Under the pieces are notes generated by a model. That model did no database searches and was not told the origin of the DNA. It was given only the letters and a program-made list of their open reading frames with translations. From Flavobacterium sp. 1 (GTDB lineage: Bacteria > Bacteroidota > Bacteroidia > Flavobacteriales > Flavobacteriaceae): a stretch of 64,000 nucleotides of DNA. Numbering within the stretch: the first letter of the stretch is position 1; each line of letters starts with the position of its first letter. Shown here piece by piece: positions 9,127-17,799 of the stretch. The position numbers and the translations under genes were made by a program. The stretch covers positions 5,270,001 to 5,334,000 of the forward strand of contig NZ_PGER01000001.1 of assembly GCF_002797935.1 (NCBI RefSeq), written 5' to 3'.

Positions 9127-10398
9127 ATGAAAAAGAACTACTTTACTTTTCTATATTTATTTTTGATATTTATTTTTACTTATTGTAGCTCAGAAAAAGA
9201 TTCTTTTTCTGAGAAGCCTCCAATAGATAATAACAAATCTCCAACGGAAGAAGCTTTTACCTTATTTCCAAAAGATCATGTTCCTAATTCTGACTTATAT
9301 GGTGAGGGGGAGATATTGCAGAATCAGAGTGATAATCCTAAGTTTCTTTTATCTACAAGAAAGTGGCAAGGTGTACCCTCAATTGGTAAAGATAAATTCG
9401 GTAATTTATATGTAGCTTTTTTAGCTGGATCATGTCCTGGAGAATGTGATCTTAATTACCTGACCGTTTCGGTAAGCAGAGATAATGGAATAAGTTGGAG
9501 CGATAACAAATTAATATTATCGGTTACTCCTGAAGACTCTACAAAGATGAATGAGGCAAATTTTTTCAATGATAAATTTGGTAATCTTTATATGTATTGG
9601 GGTAAATACGTAAAGAAAAAAGGCGTTAAGGAATGGACTATAAGTTGGTATTCTAAGATTGATTTATCAGATGATGGTACTAAAATTAACTATACCCCGC
9701 CTCGAAGAATCGCAGAAGGGATTATGTTAAACAAATTGTTCTATTCTGATATCTCGGATCAAGTTATTTTTCCTATTGCTAGATGGTATGAAGGGGATCC
9801 TGAATTGCATAGACCTTTTATATACAAGGCAAACTATGGAGCTAAAAGCTTAACTAATTTTACAAAAGTGGGAGCAATTCCTGTGCCTGTTTCTGTGAGT
9901 GGGATTTATGAACATATGATTGTTCAGCTTAAAGATAATACTTATTTGGGAATGATTAGGACTAAAGATGGAATTTATTACTCAAAAAGCAGTGATGGAA
10001 ATGTATGGGAGGATAGCAAGAGATTTACAGCTGTCGGCGCTACTACATATTCCCGATTTTATTTAGGTAAATTAAATTCTGGACGATTAATACTTATTTT
10101 TAATAATGACTATCTTAGGTCTAAAATGACTGTTTGCCTTTCTGAAGATGATGGTGTTACTTGGCCTTATAAAGTAGTGATAGATAATTATAAAGTACTT
10201 GTTAATACAGATACAGGTGATTATCATGGTGTAAGTTATCCTGATATGATTGAAACATCTCCTGGATTGTTGAACATAGTGTATGATCGCTTAAGAGCTC
10301 CGGAAGGAAACATTATTTTTGTTAAAATTTTAGAAGATGATATTTTGAAAAATAATACTTCCAATATTTTTACAACTAAAATAAGTACACTCAAATAA
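9127..10398 (+). CDS. BNR/Asp-box (sialidase-like) beta-propeller lipoprotein
   Basis: The 423-residue protein has a lipoprotein signal ending 'FTYCSSE' (Cys20), so it is membrane-anchored outside the cytoplasm. Three Asp-box type motifs are visible: 'SVSRDNGISWSD', 'SSDGNVWED' and 'SEDDGVTWP'. These mark sialidase-like beta-propellers (GH33 and relatives). An N-terminal 'QGVPSIGKDKFGNLYVAF' is the first blade. The canonical sialidase Arg triad and Tyr/Glu pair could not be assigned by eye, so it may be a binding protein or a different hydrolase or lyase. The gene sits between CMP-ulosonate genes and the flippase, which suggests that it trims or binds the ulosonate-containing polysaccharide. 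Confidence 0.7.
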   Translation: MKKNYFTFLYLFLIFIFTYCSSEKDSFSEKPPIDNNKSPTEEAFTLFPKDHVPNSDLYGEGEILQNQSDNPKFLLSTRKWQGVPSIGKDKFGNLYVAFLAGSCPGECDLNYLTVSVSRDNGISWSDNKLILSVTPEDSTKMNEANFFNDKFGNLYMYWGKYVKKKGVKEWTISWYSKIDLSDDGTKINYTPPRRIAEGIMLNKLFYSDISDQVIFPIARWYEGDPELHRPFIYKANYGAKSLTNFTKVGAIPVPVSVSGIYEHMIVQLKDNTYLGMIRTKDGIYYSKSSDGNVWEDSKRFTAVGATTYSRFYLGKLNSGRLILIFNNDYLRSKMTVCLSEDDGVTWPYKVVIDNYKVLVNTDTGDYHGVSYPDMIETSPGLLNIVYDRLRAPEGNIIFVKILEDDILKNNTSNIFTTKISTLK

Positions 10399-10453
10399 AT
10401 ATATTGAAAGTAATTCAGACTCTTGGGTCAAAAAACTATTTTTATAACAAAAA

Positions 10454-11971
10454 ATGTCAAATAAAGCTTTAGCAAAGAATACACTTTTCCTTTATTTCAG
10501 GATGTTCCTTTCCTTGGTAATATCTCTTTATACTTCGAGGATTGTTTTGCGAGTACTAGGTGTTGAAAATTTTGGTATATATAACCTAGTAGGCGGGGTA
10601 GTGGTAATGTTTTCTTTTTTAAATGCAGCCATGTCTTCTACCACGCAGCGCTATATAAATATAGCGTTTACATCTAGCGTATTGGAGGATATAAGAAAAG
10701 TTTTCTCTACAAGTCTTAATGTTCATCTGGTTATTTCAATTGTAATAGTTATTCTTTCTGAAACTGTTGGTCTTTGGTTTTTAAACTGCAAATTAAATAT
10801 ACCGGATAATCGTATGTATGCTGCAAATGTAGTATACCAGATCTCAACTATTACAACCGTATTTGGAGTGTTACAAGTTCCGTATAATGCCATGATACTT
10901 GCGCATGAAAAATTTTCTTTTTTTGCGATTCTGGGCATTTTTGAAAGTTTGTCTAAACTGGCTGTGGTTGGCATACTAATTTATTTTCCAATATATGATT
11001 ATTTGGTGTTGTATAGTTTGTTGATTGCATTAGTTATTGTTATGATTAATTTTATTTATTATATATATTGTCACAAAATATTTAAAAAAGAAGTTGAATA
11101 TCATAACTTTAAAGATAAGGCTTTGTTTAAAGAATTAGTTACTTTTTCCAGCTGGATGCTTATGGGGCAGGTGGCTGCAATAGGTGCAACTGAAGGGCTA
11201 AATATGATTTTGAATATATTTGTAGGTGTTTTGGTTAATGCTTCAATGGGTATTGCTATTCAGGTTAATAATGCAGTGTACTCATTTGTGTCTAATTTTC
11301 AGACTGCTTTCAGACCACAACTTATACAATCCTACGCCCGAAAAGAATTAGATGCACATAAGAAAATGGTATTAAATACTTCAAAATATTCCTTTTTTTT
11401 AATGGCATTATTATCAGCTCCTGTTCTTTTTTTTTCGAATTATATTTTGACGCTATGGCTCGGTGATTCGCTTCCTCCCTATGTGGTAAGGTTTGTACAG
11501 TTTGTCATCCTGATTTCTTTAATAGACTCACTGTCTGGGCCTTTTTGGATGTCTGCACAAGCTATTGGGAGTATAAAAGAATATAATATTGTACTAACCA
11601 TCATTAATATGTTAGTACTACCGTTAGCTTATTTATTGCTTTATTTAGGTTTCGATCCTGTTTCGGTAATAATTGGGAAATTGTGTATCAGTGTAGTAAA
11701 TCAAATTTTCAGGTACTTCTTTATTAATAAATATCTTCATTTTGATAAAAAAGAACTCGTTTCATATTTTGTGGCTGTCCTTATACCATTTTCCTACCTG
11801 ATTGCCCTTGTTGTCTTCAGTTTAGATTATAAGTTAAACTTTTTAGAATTTGCAGGCGGGGCGTCAGTTTTAGAGGTAATACTTTTGACGATTTTTATCG
11901 TATTTGGCTTAAGTGCTGTCGATCGAAAAATAATTAATGAGTTTATTAAGAATAAAATTAAAAAGCAATGA
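10454..11971 (+). CDS. wzx: Polysaccharide flippase (Wzx, MOP superfamily)
   Basis: A 505-residue polytopic membrane protein with about 12-14 hydrophobic segments spread over the whole length. It opens 'NTLFLYFRMFLSLVISLYTSRIVLRVLG', here recognised by its first half: a short amphipathic start, then 'FGIYNLVGGVVVMFSFLN'. This arrangement is typical of Wzx/RfbX exporters that flip undecaprenyl-linked repeat units across the inner membrane. The length is at the upper end of the family. Its stop codon overlaps the next gene's ATG (ATGA), so the sialyltransferase-like gene is translationally coupled. Together with Wzy, Wza and Wzc in the same cluster it defines a Wzx/Wzy-dependent pathway. Confidence 0.87.
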   Translation: MSNKALAKNTLFLYFRMFLSLVISLYTSRIVLRVLGVENFGIYNLVGGVVVMFSFLNAAMSSTTQRYINIAFTSSVLEDIRKVFSTSLNVHLVISIVIVILSETVGLWFLNCKLNIPDNRMYAANVVYQISTITTVFGVLQVPYNAMILAHEKFSFFAILGIFESLSKLAVVGILIYFPIYDYLVLYSLLIALVIVMINFIYYIYCHKIFKKEVEYHNFKDKALFKELVTFSSWMLMGQVAAIGATEGLNMILNIFVGVLVNASMGIAIQVNNAVYSFVSNFQTAFRPQLIQSYARKELDAHKKMVLNTSKYSFFLMALLSAPVLFFSNYILTLWLGDSLPPYVVRFVQFVILISLIDSLSGPFWMSAQAIGSIKEYNIVLTIINMLVLPLAYLLLYLGFDPVSVIIGKLCISVVNQIFRYFFINKYLHFDKKELVSYFVAVLIPFSYLIALVVFSLDYKLNFLEFAGGASVLEVILLTIFIVFGLSAVDRKIINEFIKNKIKKQ

Positions 11972-12726
11972 ATGTTATAAAGAAGATAGTAAATAAACTA
12001 AAATTTAAGGTTTGTTTACAAAAAGCAAAATTCAGCTCTAAGAAGGTACTTATTAATTTTGATCCAAATTGGTTTAAAGATAAGCGTGTAGCGATTGTAG
12101 GTGGAGCAGATTCAGTGCTTAAAGAAAAATTAGGAGGCTATATTGATGGGTTTGATGTTGTTGTAAGGATTAATAAAGGAGTAGAGATTATAGCAACCCA
12201 ATTTGAGTTTGTGGGTAAGAAAACTGATGTGCTTTTTCACAGTTTTCATGAAATTCCTTCTAATATGGGAGGAAGTCCAATTACTCCCGAATTGTGGCAT
12301 GAACGCAATGTAAAAATACTTTTGTTTGCACTAAACTATGAGTATGGCTGGAATATCCTTAATCTTTTTCTTTTGTTTTTGAAAAACACAAAAAGAAGAT
12401 TTAAGTTTTCGCAATTACCTAAAGATTTGTATTTAAAAAATGTGGCAGTAGTGCAGCCTACAGGGCCTACAACAGGATTTACTGCTATAAATACTGTGTT
12501 TAACTGTCAGCCAAAAGAACTTTACATTACTGGGATTACTTTTTTTAAGACGCCACACAATGCTGAATACCGAATTGTCAGTGATGATTTTTTAAAGGAA
12601 ACATTGTGTGTAAATAATAGTCATGATGCGGAAGTAGAATATCGTCATGTTAAGAATTTGTATTTACAGAACACTGACATTATAAAACCAGATGCAACAT
12701 TAGAGCTGATTTTTAAGAACAACTAA
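11968..12726 (+). CDS. GT29 (sialyltransferase-like) glycosyltransferase
   Basis: A 252-residue cytoplasmic protein carrying recognisable sialyl motifs. Motif L spans about residues 41-71 ('VAIVGGADSVLKEKLGGYID' then 'VVVRINKG'). Motif S spans about 159-193 ('VVQPTGPTTGFTAINTVF', ending 'ELYITGITFF'). Motif VS is His219-xxxx-Glu224. These are the CMP-sugar binding and catalytic blocks of family GT29, best known in animals but also present in bacterial polysaccharide loci. It should transfer the CMP-activated ulosonate made by the genes at 6217-9057. Its ATG overlaps the flippase stop. The first 40 residues are basic and could associate with the membrane. The acceptor is unknown. Confidence 0.75.
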   Translation: MNVIKKIVNKLKFKVCLQKAKFSSKKVLINFDPNWFKDKRVAIVGGADSVLKEKLGGYIDGFDVVVRINKGVEIIATQFEFVGKKTDVLFHSFHEIPSNMGGSPITPELWHERNVKILLFALNYEYGWNILNLFLLFLKNTKRRFKFSQLPKDLYLKNVAVVQPTGPTTGFTAINTVFNCQPKELYITGITFFKTPHNAEYRIVSDDFLKETLCVNNSHDAEVEYRHVKNLYLQNTDIIKPDATLELIFKNN

Positions 12727-12755
12727 AATGTCAATAAATGCTATAAAAAAATAAA

Positions 12756-12786
12756 TTGTCTTAAGGTATAGGATGACTTATCTTTG
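12756..12786 (+). promoter_or_regulatory. Internal Bacteroidota-type promoter
   Basis: TTG at 12756-12758, a 20-base spacer, then TATCTTTG at 12779-12786 match the -33 TTG / -7 TAnnTTTG consensus. The expected start near 12793 leaves about 45 bases of leader before the ATG at 12840. It lies in the largest gap (113 bases) of the middle of the locus and could drive the downstream glycosyltransferase sub-operon independently. Confidence 0.5.
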
Positions 12787-12839
12787 ACGTCATAGGAATA
12801 AAATTATCAAAGTTCAAAAAAATATTTTTAAATCATATA

Positions 12840-13867
12840 ATGTATATCGACCCAAAAGTAACAGTAGCAATACCTGTTTATAATGTAGAACCGTATGTAG
12901 AACGTTGTATAAATTCTGTAATAAATCAGGATTATAAAAATATAGAAATTCTAATTACTTATGATGTTAGTGACGATAATAGTTTGCAGATAGTAATTGA
13001 TACATTGGAAAAAAGCACATTATCGTACAAGATTATTGAAAAAAAGAAAGAAGAAAAAGGATTAGGAAAATCACGAAATATTATTCTTGATAATTTTCAA
13101 GGAGATTACCTTTACTTTTTAGATAGTGATGACTACATAGCCCCATTTACAATTTCTTTAATGGTTACTGAGGCTATCTCTAACGATGCAGATATTGTGG
13201 CTGCATCTCATTGTAGTTTTGATGAGACAGAAAATAAAGTTGATAAATTTCAATATGCTGTTAAAAGAACTTTTGATAATAGTTTGTTGAAGTATTATGT
13301 TTATGTTGATAATGGCTATTTTTCTGTTTATTCATGGAATAAACTTTATAAAAAATCTTTTTTACGTGATAATAATATAAAGTGCATGCACGACGTAATT
13401 GAAGATGCCATTTTTTCTTTTCTTATAATTGAAAAAGCAAAAAAACAGTTGTTTTGCCAGATATTACTCTTCATTATTTAATTCGCAATTCATCAATTAC
13501 AAACACAATAATGTATAATGATGTATCATTAGATACAGCAAGAATTTATCTCTCTATTCGAGATTATAAATATTTTTTGAAAAAAGACAATGATAAATTA
13601 GAATCTATATGCTGTAATATTGAAGCCTTTCTTTTTGGCTATATTTCAACGGTAAGAAATTCTTATAATAGTAAAAATATAAATAATCAAGAAAAATTAG
13701 ATCTCTGTAAATCGGCATTTATAACACCTGACATACCATTTAAATACTTTTTTCAGTCTTTACATTCTAAAAAAGTAAGTCTAATACTGCTATTAGTAGT
13801 AAAGGTATTGCCGTTCAGATTTAATATGCTTTTAGTTAAATTATATCATAAAATTAAAAGTCTATGA
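12840..13867 (+). pseudogene. GT2 glycosyltransferase interrupted by a -1 frameshift at an A7 tract
   Basis: The first frame (12840-13481) encodes a GT2 N-terminal domain: 'VTVAIPVYNVEPYVERCI', the DxD-like 'YFLDSDDYIAP' and 'CMHDVIEDAIFSFLIIEKA'. It then runs into a stop after an unrelated tail. Shifting back one base at the A7 run (13439-13445, GC-AAAAAAA-CAG) continues as 'TVVLPDITLHYLIRNSSITN', the expected GT2 continuation, and reads on to TGA at 13865-13867. The joined product would be about 342 residues, the normal family length. The site has the form A_AAA_AAA, which permits -1 slippage, so this may be a pseudogene, a phase-variable gene, a programmed shift or a base-call error. The second part ends in an ATGA overlap with the next gene. 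Confidence 0.8.
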
Positions 13868-15129
13868 GAGTACTTTGGTTTACTAATTCTTCGGTCGATT
13901 ATCAAGAGCATATAACTGGATATAATGGTGGTGGCTGGATGAACTCATTAAAAAGCGTTCTAGACAAAGAGACAGATATTGAATTAGGAATTTCGTTTTT
14001 GCTTGAAGATTCTGAGTTTAAAAAAGAAATTAATGGAACTACATATTATCCGGTTTCTAATCATTCAGGTATTTTAGATAAAGTTATTTCTAAACTGAAA
14101 TATGTAAACAATTTAAATAAACGTTTCAAAAATTCAGATAATCAATATGTGAAGAAATATCTTGATGTAATTAACGATTTTAAGCCTTCTGTTATTCATA
14201 TTTGGGGAACTGAAAAAAATTTTGGTTTAATATGCGAACACACTAAAATTCCTGTAATTATTCATTTACAAGGAATAATTAATCCGTATTTGAATGCTTT
14301 TTTTCCTCCAAATATTTCACTGAAAGATTTTATTATTAAAGATGGTTTTAGTCCACTTTCTATTAGTAAAAATATAAAAGAATACAATGGCTGGAAATAT
14401 ATTGCAGACAGAGAAAAATATATATTTAAGAATTGTAAATTTTTCATGGGACGTACTGATTGGGACAGGATTTTGACTAAAATTTATTCGAAAAACGCAA
14501 CTTATTTTCATTGTGAAGAAGCATTAAGAGATGAATTTTATACAAATTTAAAATGGGAACCACAAAAATCTAATAAAGCCAAGATTTTAACAACAATATC
14601 GGATCCATTGTATAAAGGTGGAGATTTATTATTGAAAGTTGCGAATTTATTAAAACAAGAATTAGATTTTGATTTTGAATGGGAAGTATACGGGATTGAT
14701 GATTTAGTAGTTCAAGAAAAGTTAATAGGTATTAAGGCTTCTAATGTCAATTTGATGTTAAGAGGAATGGGGACTTCTGAACAAATACGTTTAGCATTGC
14801 AAACAGCTAATGTTTTCGTCCATCCCTCATACATTGATAACTCTCCAAATAGTGTATGTGAGGCTCAGATTTGTGGAGTTCCTGTGATTGCCTGTAATGT
14901 TGGAGGTATGTCCTCATTGATTAAAAATAATCTAACAGGAGTTATTGTACCGGCTAATGATCCATATACATTAGCTTATAGTATAAAAGAAATATGTTTA
15001 ACTGAATCAATTGCAGAAAAAATTTCTACAGAAGCTGTTAAGGTTGCAAATAGTAGACACAATCGTACCGAAATAATTATGAATTTAATTTCTATATACA
15101 AAATTCTTCATGATAGTCAAACTTCATAG
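13864..15129 (+). CDS. GT4-family glycosyltransferase
   Basis: A 421-residue GT-B glycosyltransferase. The N-terminal Rossmann domain opens 'MRVLWFTNSSVDYQEHITGY' and includes 'VIHIWGTEKNFG' and 'VIIHLQG'. The C-terminal domain carries the donor-binding block 'VFVHPSYIDNSPNSVCEAQI' followed by 'GVPVIACNVGGM' and 'GVIVPANDP', the E-x7-E-like region of GT4. It starts within the stop of the preceding GT2 gene (ATGA) and its last 20 bases overlap the acyltransferase gene, so it is embedded in the operon. The sugar specificity cannot be read from sequence. It lacks transmembrane segments and should act at the cytoplasmic face on the lipid-linked repeat unit. Confidence 0.85.
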   Translation: MRVLWFTNSSVDYQEHITGYNGGGWMNSLKSVLDKETDIELGISFLLEDSEFKKEINGTTYYPVSNHSGILDKVISKLKYVNNLNKRFKNSDNQYVKKYLDVINDFKPSVIHIWGTEKNFGLICEHTKIPVIIHLQGIINPYLNAFFPPNISLKDFIIKDGFSPLSISKNIKEYNGWKYIADREKYIFKNCKFFMGRTDWDRILTKIYSKNATYFHCEEALRDEFYTNLKWEPQKSNKAKILTTISDPLYKGGDLLLKVANLLKQELDFDFEWEVYGIDDLVVQEKLIGIKASNVNLMLRGMGTSEQIRLALQTANVFVHPSYIDNSPNSVCEAQICGVPVIACNVGGMSSLIKNNLTGVIVPANDPYTLAYSIKEICLTESIAEKISTEAVKVANSRHNRTEIIMNLISIYKILHDSQTS

Positions 15130-15724
15130 AAAGGGGAGTAAGTTTCTTAATATTGTAATTAATTCCTTAAACTGGAGATGGGGACGTTTTAAAATGAAAT
15201 CTTATGGTATTTCATTTGGTAAGAACCTCATTGTTCAAGGCAATTTATATTTAAAAACAGGAATTAATTTTAATGCAGTAATAGGTGATAATTGTTGTTT
15301 TAAAAGTGGAAGAGGGCTTAACCCCTTAAGTAGAAATATAAAAACTTCAATTCAGATTGAAGATGGAGCATCACTTATTATTGGTAATCATTGTGGATTT
15401 AGTTCTGTTTGTTTATGGTCGCACCAATCTATATTTATCGGTAATTATGTAAACATAGGTGCAGATACGATTGTTCTTGATTCAGATGCTCATTCTTTAT
15501 CATTCCTAGACCGACGTAATGATGAGTTAGATTTTAAAAATAAAGTGAATAAGCCTATTGTCATCGGGGATGATGTACTTATCGGGACTAGATGTATAAT
15601 TCTTAAGGGTGTAAAAATTGGTGCGCGTTCTATAATTGGGAGTGGAAGTATTGTTTTGCATGATATACCTGAAGACTGTATAGCTGCCGGAAATCCGGCA
15701 AAAGTAATAAGACGAATTAATTAA
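15110..15724 (+). CDS. Left-handed beta-helix acyltransferase
   Basis: The 204-residue protein shows hexapeptide repeats ('IVQGNLYLKTGINFNAVIGD', 'VNIGADTIVLDSDAHS', 'IVIGDDVLIGTRCIILKGVK') and the CoA-site ending 'AAGNPAKVIRRI' typical of maltose/serine O-acetyltransferases (LbH fold). His in 'SDAHSLSF' is the probable catalytic base. It most likely O-acetylates a sugar of the repeat unit. The first 28 residues precede the helix and are basic; an alternative ATG at 15194 (Met29) would remove the 20-base overlap with the GT4 gene, so the start is uncertain. A second paralogue-like LbH acyltransferase lies at 18549-19235. Confidence 0.82.
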   Translation: MIVKLHRKGSKFLNIVINSLNWRWGRFKMKSYGISFGKNLIVQGNLYLKTGINFNAVIGDNCCFKSGRGLNPLSRNIKTSIQIEDGASLIIGNHCGFSSVCLWSHQSIFIGNYVNIGADTIVLDSDAHSLSFLDRRNDELDFKNKVNKPIVIGDDVLIGTRCIILKGVKIGARSIIGSGSIVLHDIPEDCIAAGNPAKVIRRIN

Positions 15725-15732
15725 ATTATAAC

Positions 15733-16557
15733 ATGATATACGTAGTTTTTTGTGATAGACTTGGTAACAATCTTTTTCAACTGGGTGCAGCATTATCTTT
15801 AAGTTCTGAAATTACAATATGTGTGCCGTTAGAAAATGAGTATGAGTTAACACTTAAATATAAAGATACATTTTTCAAAGGGTTTCCTATTTTAAATTAT
15901 ATTCCTAATGGTATTAGCGTCTATGAAGAATCTTTTTATCATTATAGCGAGATACCTTATACGATTGGTACTAATTTAATAATTAAAGGATATTTTCAGT
16001 CTTATAAGTATTTAAATAGAGATAAAGTGTTGGAGCAATTTGCTGTTGACAAAGTTACTATGGAATTTATTCAGTTGACTTATCCAAAAATCTTAAACGG
16101 AGGGTATACAAGTATCCATGTAAGGAGAGGTGACTACCTCAAAGCATTGCACAAACATCCATTTTGTGGCATAAATTATTATTTAAAGGCAATTAATTTA
16201 ATAGGCGAAAACGAGAATTTTATTTTGGTAAGTGATGATATCGGATGGTGTAAGAATAATATAAAATTAAAGAATATTATATATGTTGAGAATACATCTC
16301 CCATTATTGATTTATATATTCAATCATTTTGCGACAATAATATTCTTAGCAATAGTTCTTTTAGTTGGTGGGGTGCTTATTTAAATAATAACAATAATAA
16401 AAAAATTATTATGCCAAGTTTGTGGTTTGGATATCGATTTAAAGTGGATGTTAAAGATTTAATCTTACCTTCATATATAGTTATTAAAAACAGATATAGC
16501 TTGATTTTATTTTTAAAGTCATTAGTTCAAATGATTAGCGAAAAAAAATATTTTTAA
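15733..16557 (+). CDS. Alpha-1,2-fucosyltransferase-like (GT11)
   Basis: A 274-residue GT11-family protein. It has the N-terminal 'FCDRLGNNLFQLGAALSLS' and 'IKGYFQSYKYLN', the GDP-fucose-binding motif His129-Val-Arg-Arg-Gly-Asp-Tyr135 ('IHVRRGDYLKAL'), and the C-terminal 'ILSNSSFSWWGAYL' block. All are diagnostic of bacterial alpha-1,2-fucosyltransferases. It should use the GDP-L-fucose supplied by fcl and gmd at the start of the locus, which makes fucose a confident component of the polysaccharide. The length is slightly short of the usual 290-300. The linkage (alpha-1,2) is assumed from the family and the acceptor is unknown. Confidence 0.88.
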   Translation: MIYVVFCDRLGNNLFQLGAALSLSSEITICVPLENEYELTLKYKDTFFKGFPILNYIPNGISVYEESFYHYSEIPYTIGTNLIIKGYFQSYKYLNRDKVLEQFAVDKVTMEFIQLTYPKILNGGYTSIHVRRGDYLKALHKHPFCGINYYLKAINLIGENENFILVSDDIGWCKNNIKLKNIIYVENTSPIIDLYIQSFCDNNILSNSSFSWWGAYLNNNNNKKIIMPSLWFGYRFKVDVKDLILPSYIVIKNRYSLILFLKSLVQMISEKKYF

Positions 16558-16566
16558 AAAAATCAG

Positions 16567-17796
16567 ATGTCTAAAATAAATAGGGTTCAATTTAAAAGGT
16601 GTTTGTCATTAGGAATCCTTTTTTTTTCAGGAACAGGTTTTAATATCCTCCATATGAGTGGTGGTCTTATAATTTGGTTATTGATTTTACTTTTTTTAAA
16701 TTTCAAAAATTTACGCAGAGTATTGTTGCCAGATTTGTTGGTTATAACAGCTTTGTGTTTTATTCTTTTTGTGTTTTATTCTATTAAAAGTAATGAGATA
16801 CCATATTTTATTTTTGTAGCTATAGTTTCTTCATATATTGTCTTACTAAATTATCGTATACCTAACTATCGAAATAAATTCACAAGCGATATTACCATAC
16901 TCCTTAAATTTTATATGTACTTCACTTTATTACATATAATATTTTTATTTGTTGGTCAGTCGCTGTTTCAACCGACTTATGTTAATACTTATTATCGACA
17001 AATAGGTTATGTTTTATGGTACATTGATTCTGGAGGACCATCATTTTTAAATAATTATAGATTGTGCGCATTAGCTTGGGAACCTGGTATTTGGCAAATG
17101 TACTTAAATATGAATCTTTTACTAATGTTTTATTGGAAAAAAAAGTTTATTGAGATTTTTTTATCAATACTTGCAATAATATTTACATTCTCAACCACTG
17201 GAATAATTTTAATGTTATTTGTTATACTTTCATATTTTTTATACATTAAATCAGTGAAAAATGTTAAAGCTATAATCATTCCTGTATTAATATTATTAAG
17301 TTTATCAACTCTTATTATTAATAATATTACTGATAAGTTTCAGGGAAGTGGAGCAACTTCATCTATGGTAAGACTAGGTGATTTTACCTTAGGAATAAAA
17401 ATGCTAGAAAGAAGTCCTATTATTGGTGAAGATCCTAAAAAGACACTAAATTCTTCTGATCAAATGATATTAAAGGTAAGAGAACAAAATTGGGATGATT
17501 CATTACAGGGTGACAAAACTGGATATTTGAGTGCAGAAATGGTGAATGGATTATTTATTTTTTTATTGGATTTCGGTTTAATTGTAGGAGGCTATTTATT
17601 GTATAAAACGTATTCTTTTAACTTGTTTACTGATAATAAATTGAAAAATATATTCATTACTGTTATTATACTGACACTTTTATCGGAACCAATTTCTCGT
17701 ACAGGGTTTTTCTTCTTTTTTGTGCTTGCATCAATTATAATGGTACAAAAAAAGAAGAATTTTTTTTTTAAAAATAATTCATTGATAATAAATTAA
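16567..17796 (+). CDS. wzy: Polysaccharide polymerase (Wzy-like, O-antigen ligase/polymerase fold)
   Basis: A 409-residue very hydrophobic protein with roughly ten to twelve membrane segments. It has a large extracytoplasmic loop in the second half containing 'SSMVRLGDFTLGIKMLERSP' followed by 'IIGEDP', the layout typical of Wzy polymerases where a conserved Arg-containing loop precedes a 'P(I/L)xGxG'-like motif. Sequence similarity within this family is always low, so the call rests on topology, loop and position among flippase and transferase genes. The gene ends near a run of ten T (17760-17769) encoding three Phe; slippage there would alter only the last few residues. Confidence 0.7.
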   Translation: MSKINRVQFKRCLSLGILFFSGTGFNILHMSGGLIIWLLILLFLNFKNLRRVLLPDLLVITALCFILFVFYSIKSNEIPYFIFVAIVSSYIVLLNYRIPNYRNKFTSDITILLKFYMYFTLLHIIFLFVGQSLFQPTYVNTYYRQIGYVLWYIDSGGPSFLNNYRLCALAWEPGIWQMYLNMNLLLMFYWKKKFIEIFLSILAIIFTFSTTGIILMLFVILSYFLYIKSVKNVKAIIIPVLILLSLSTLIINNITDKFQGSGATSSMVRLGDFTLGIKMLERSPIIGEDPKKTLNSSDQMILKVREQNWDDSLQGDKTGYLSAEMVNGLFIFLLDFGLIVGGYLLYKTYSFNLFTDNKLKNIFITVIILTLLSEPISRTGFFFFFVLASIIMVQKKKNFFFKNNSLIIN

Positions 17797-17799
17797 TTC

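Noticed and set aside
17760..17769. T10 tract at the end of the polymerase gene as a phase switch
   Set aside because: A frameshift here would change only about ten terminal residues, so an on/off effect is unlikely.
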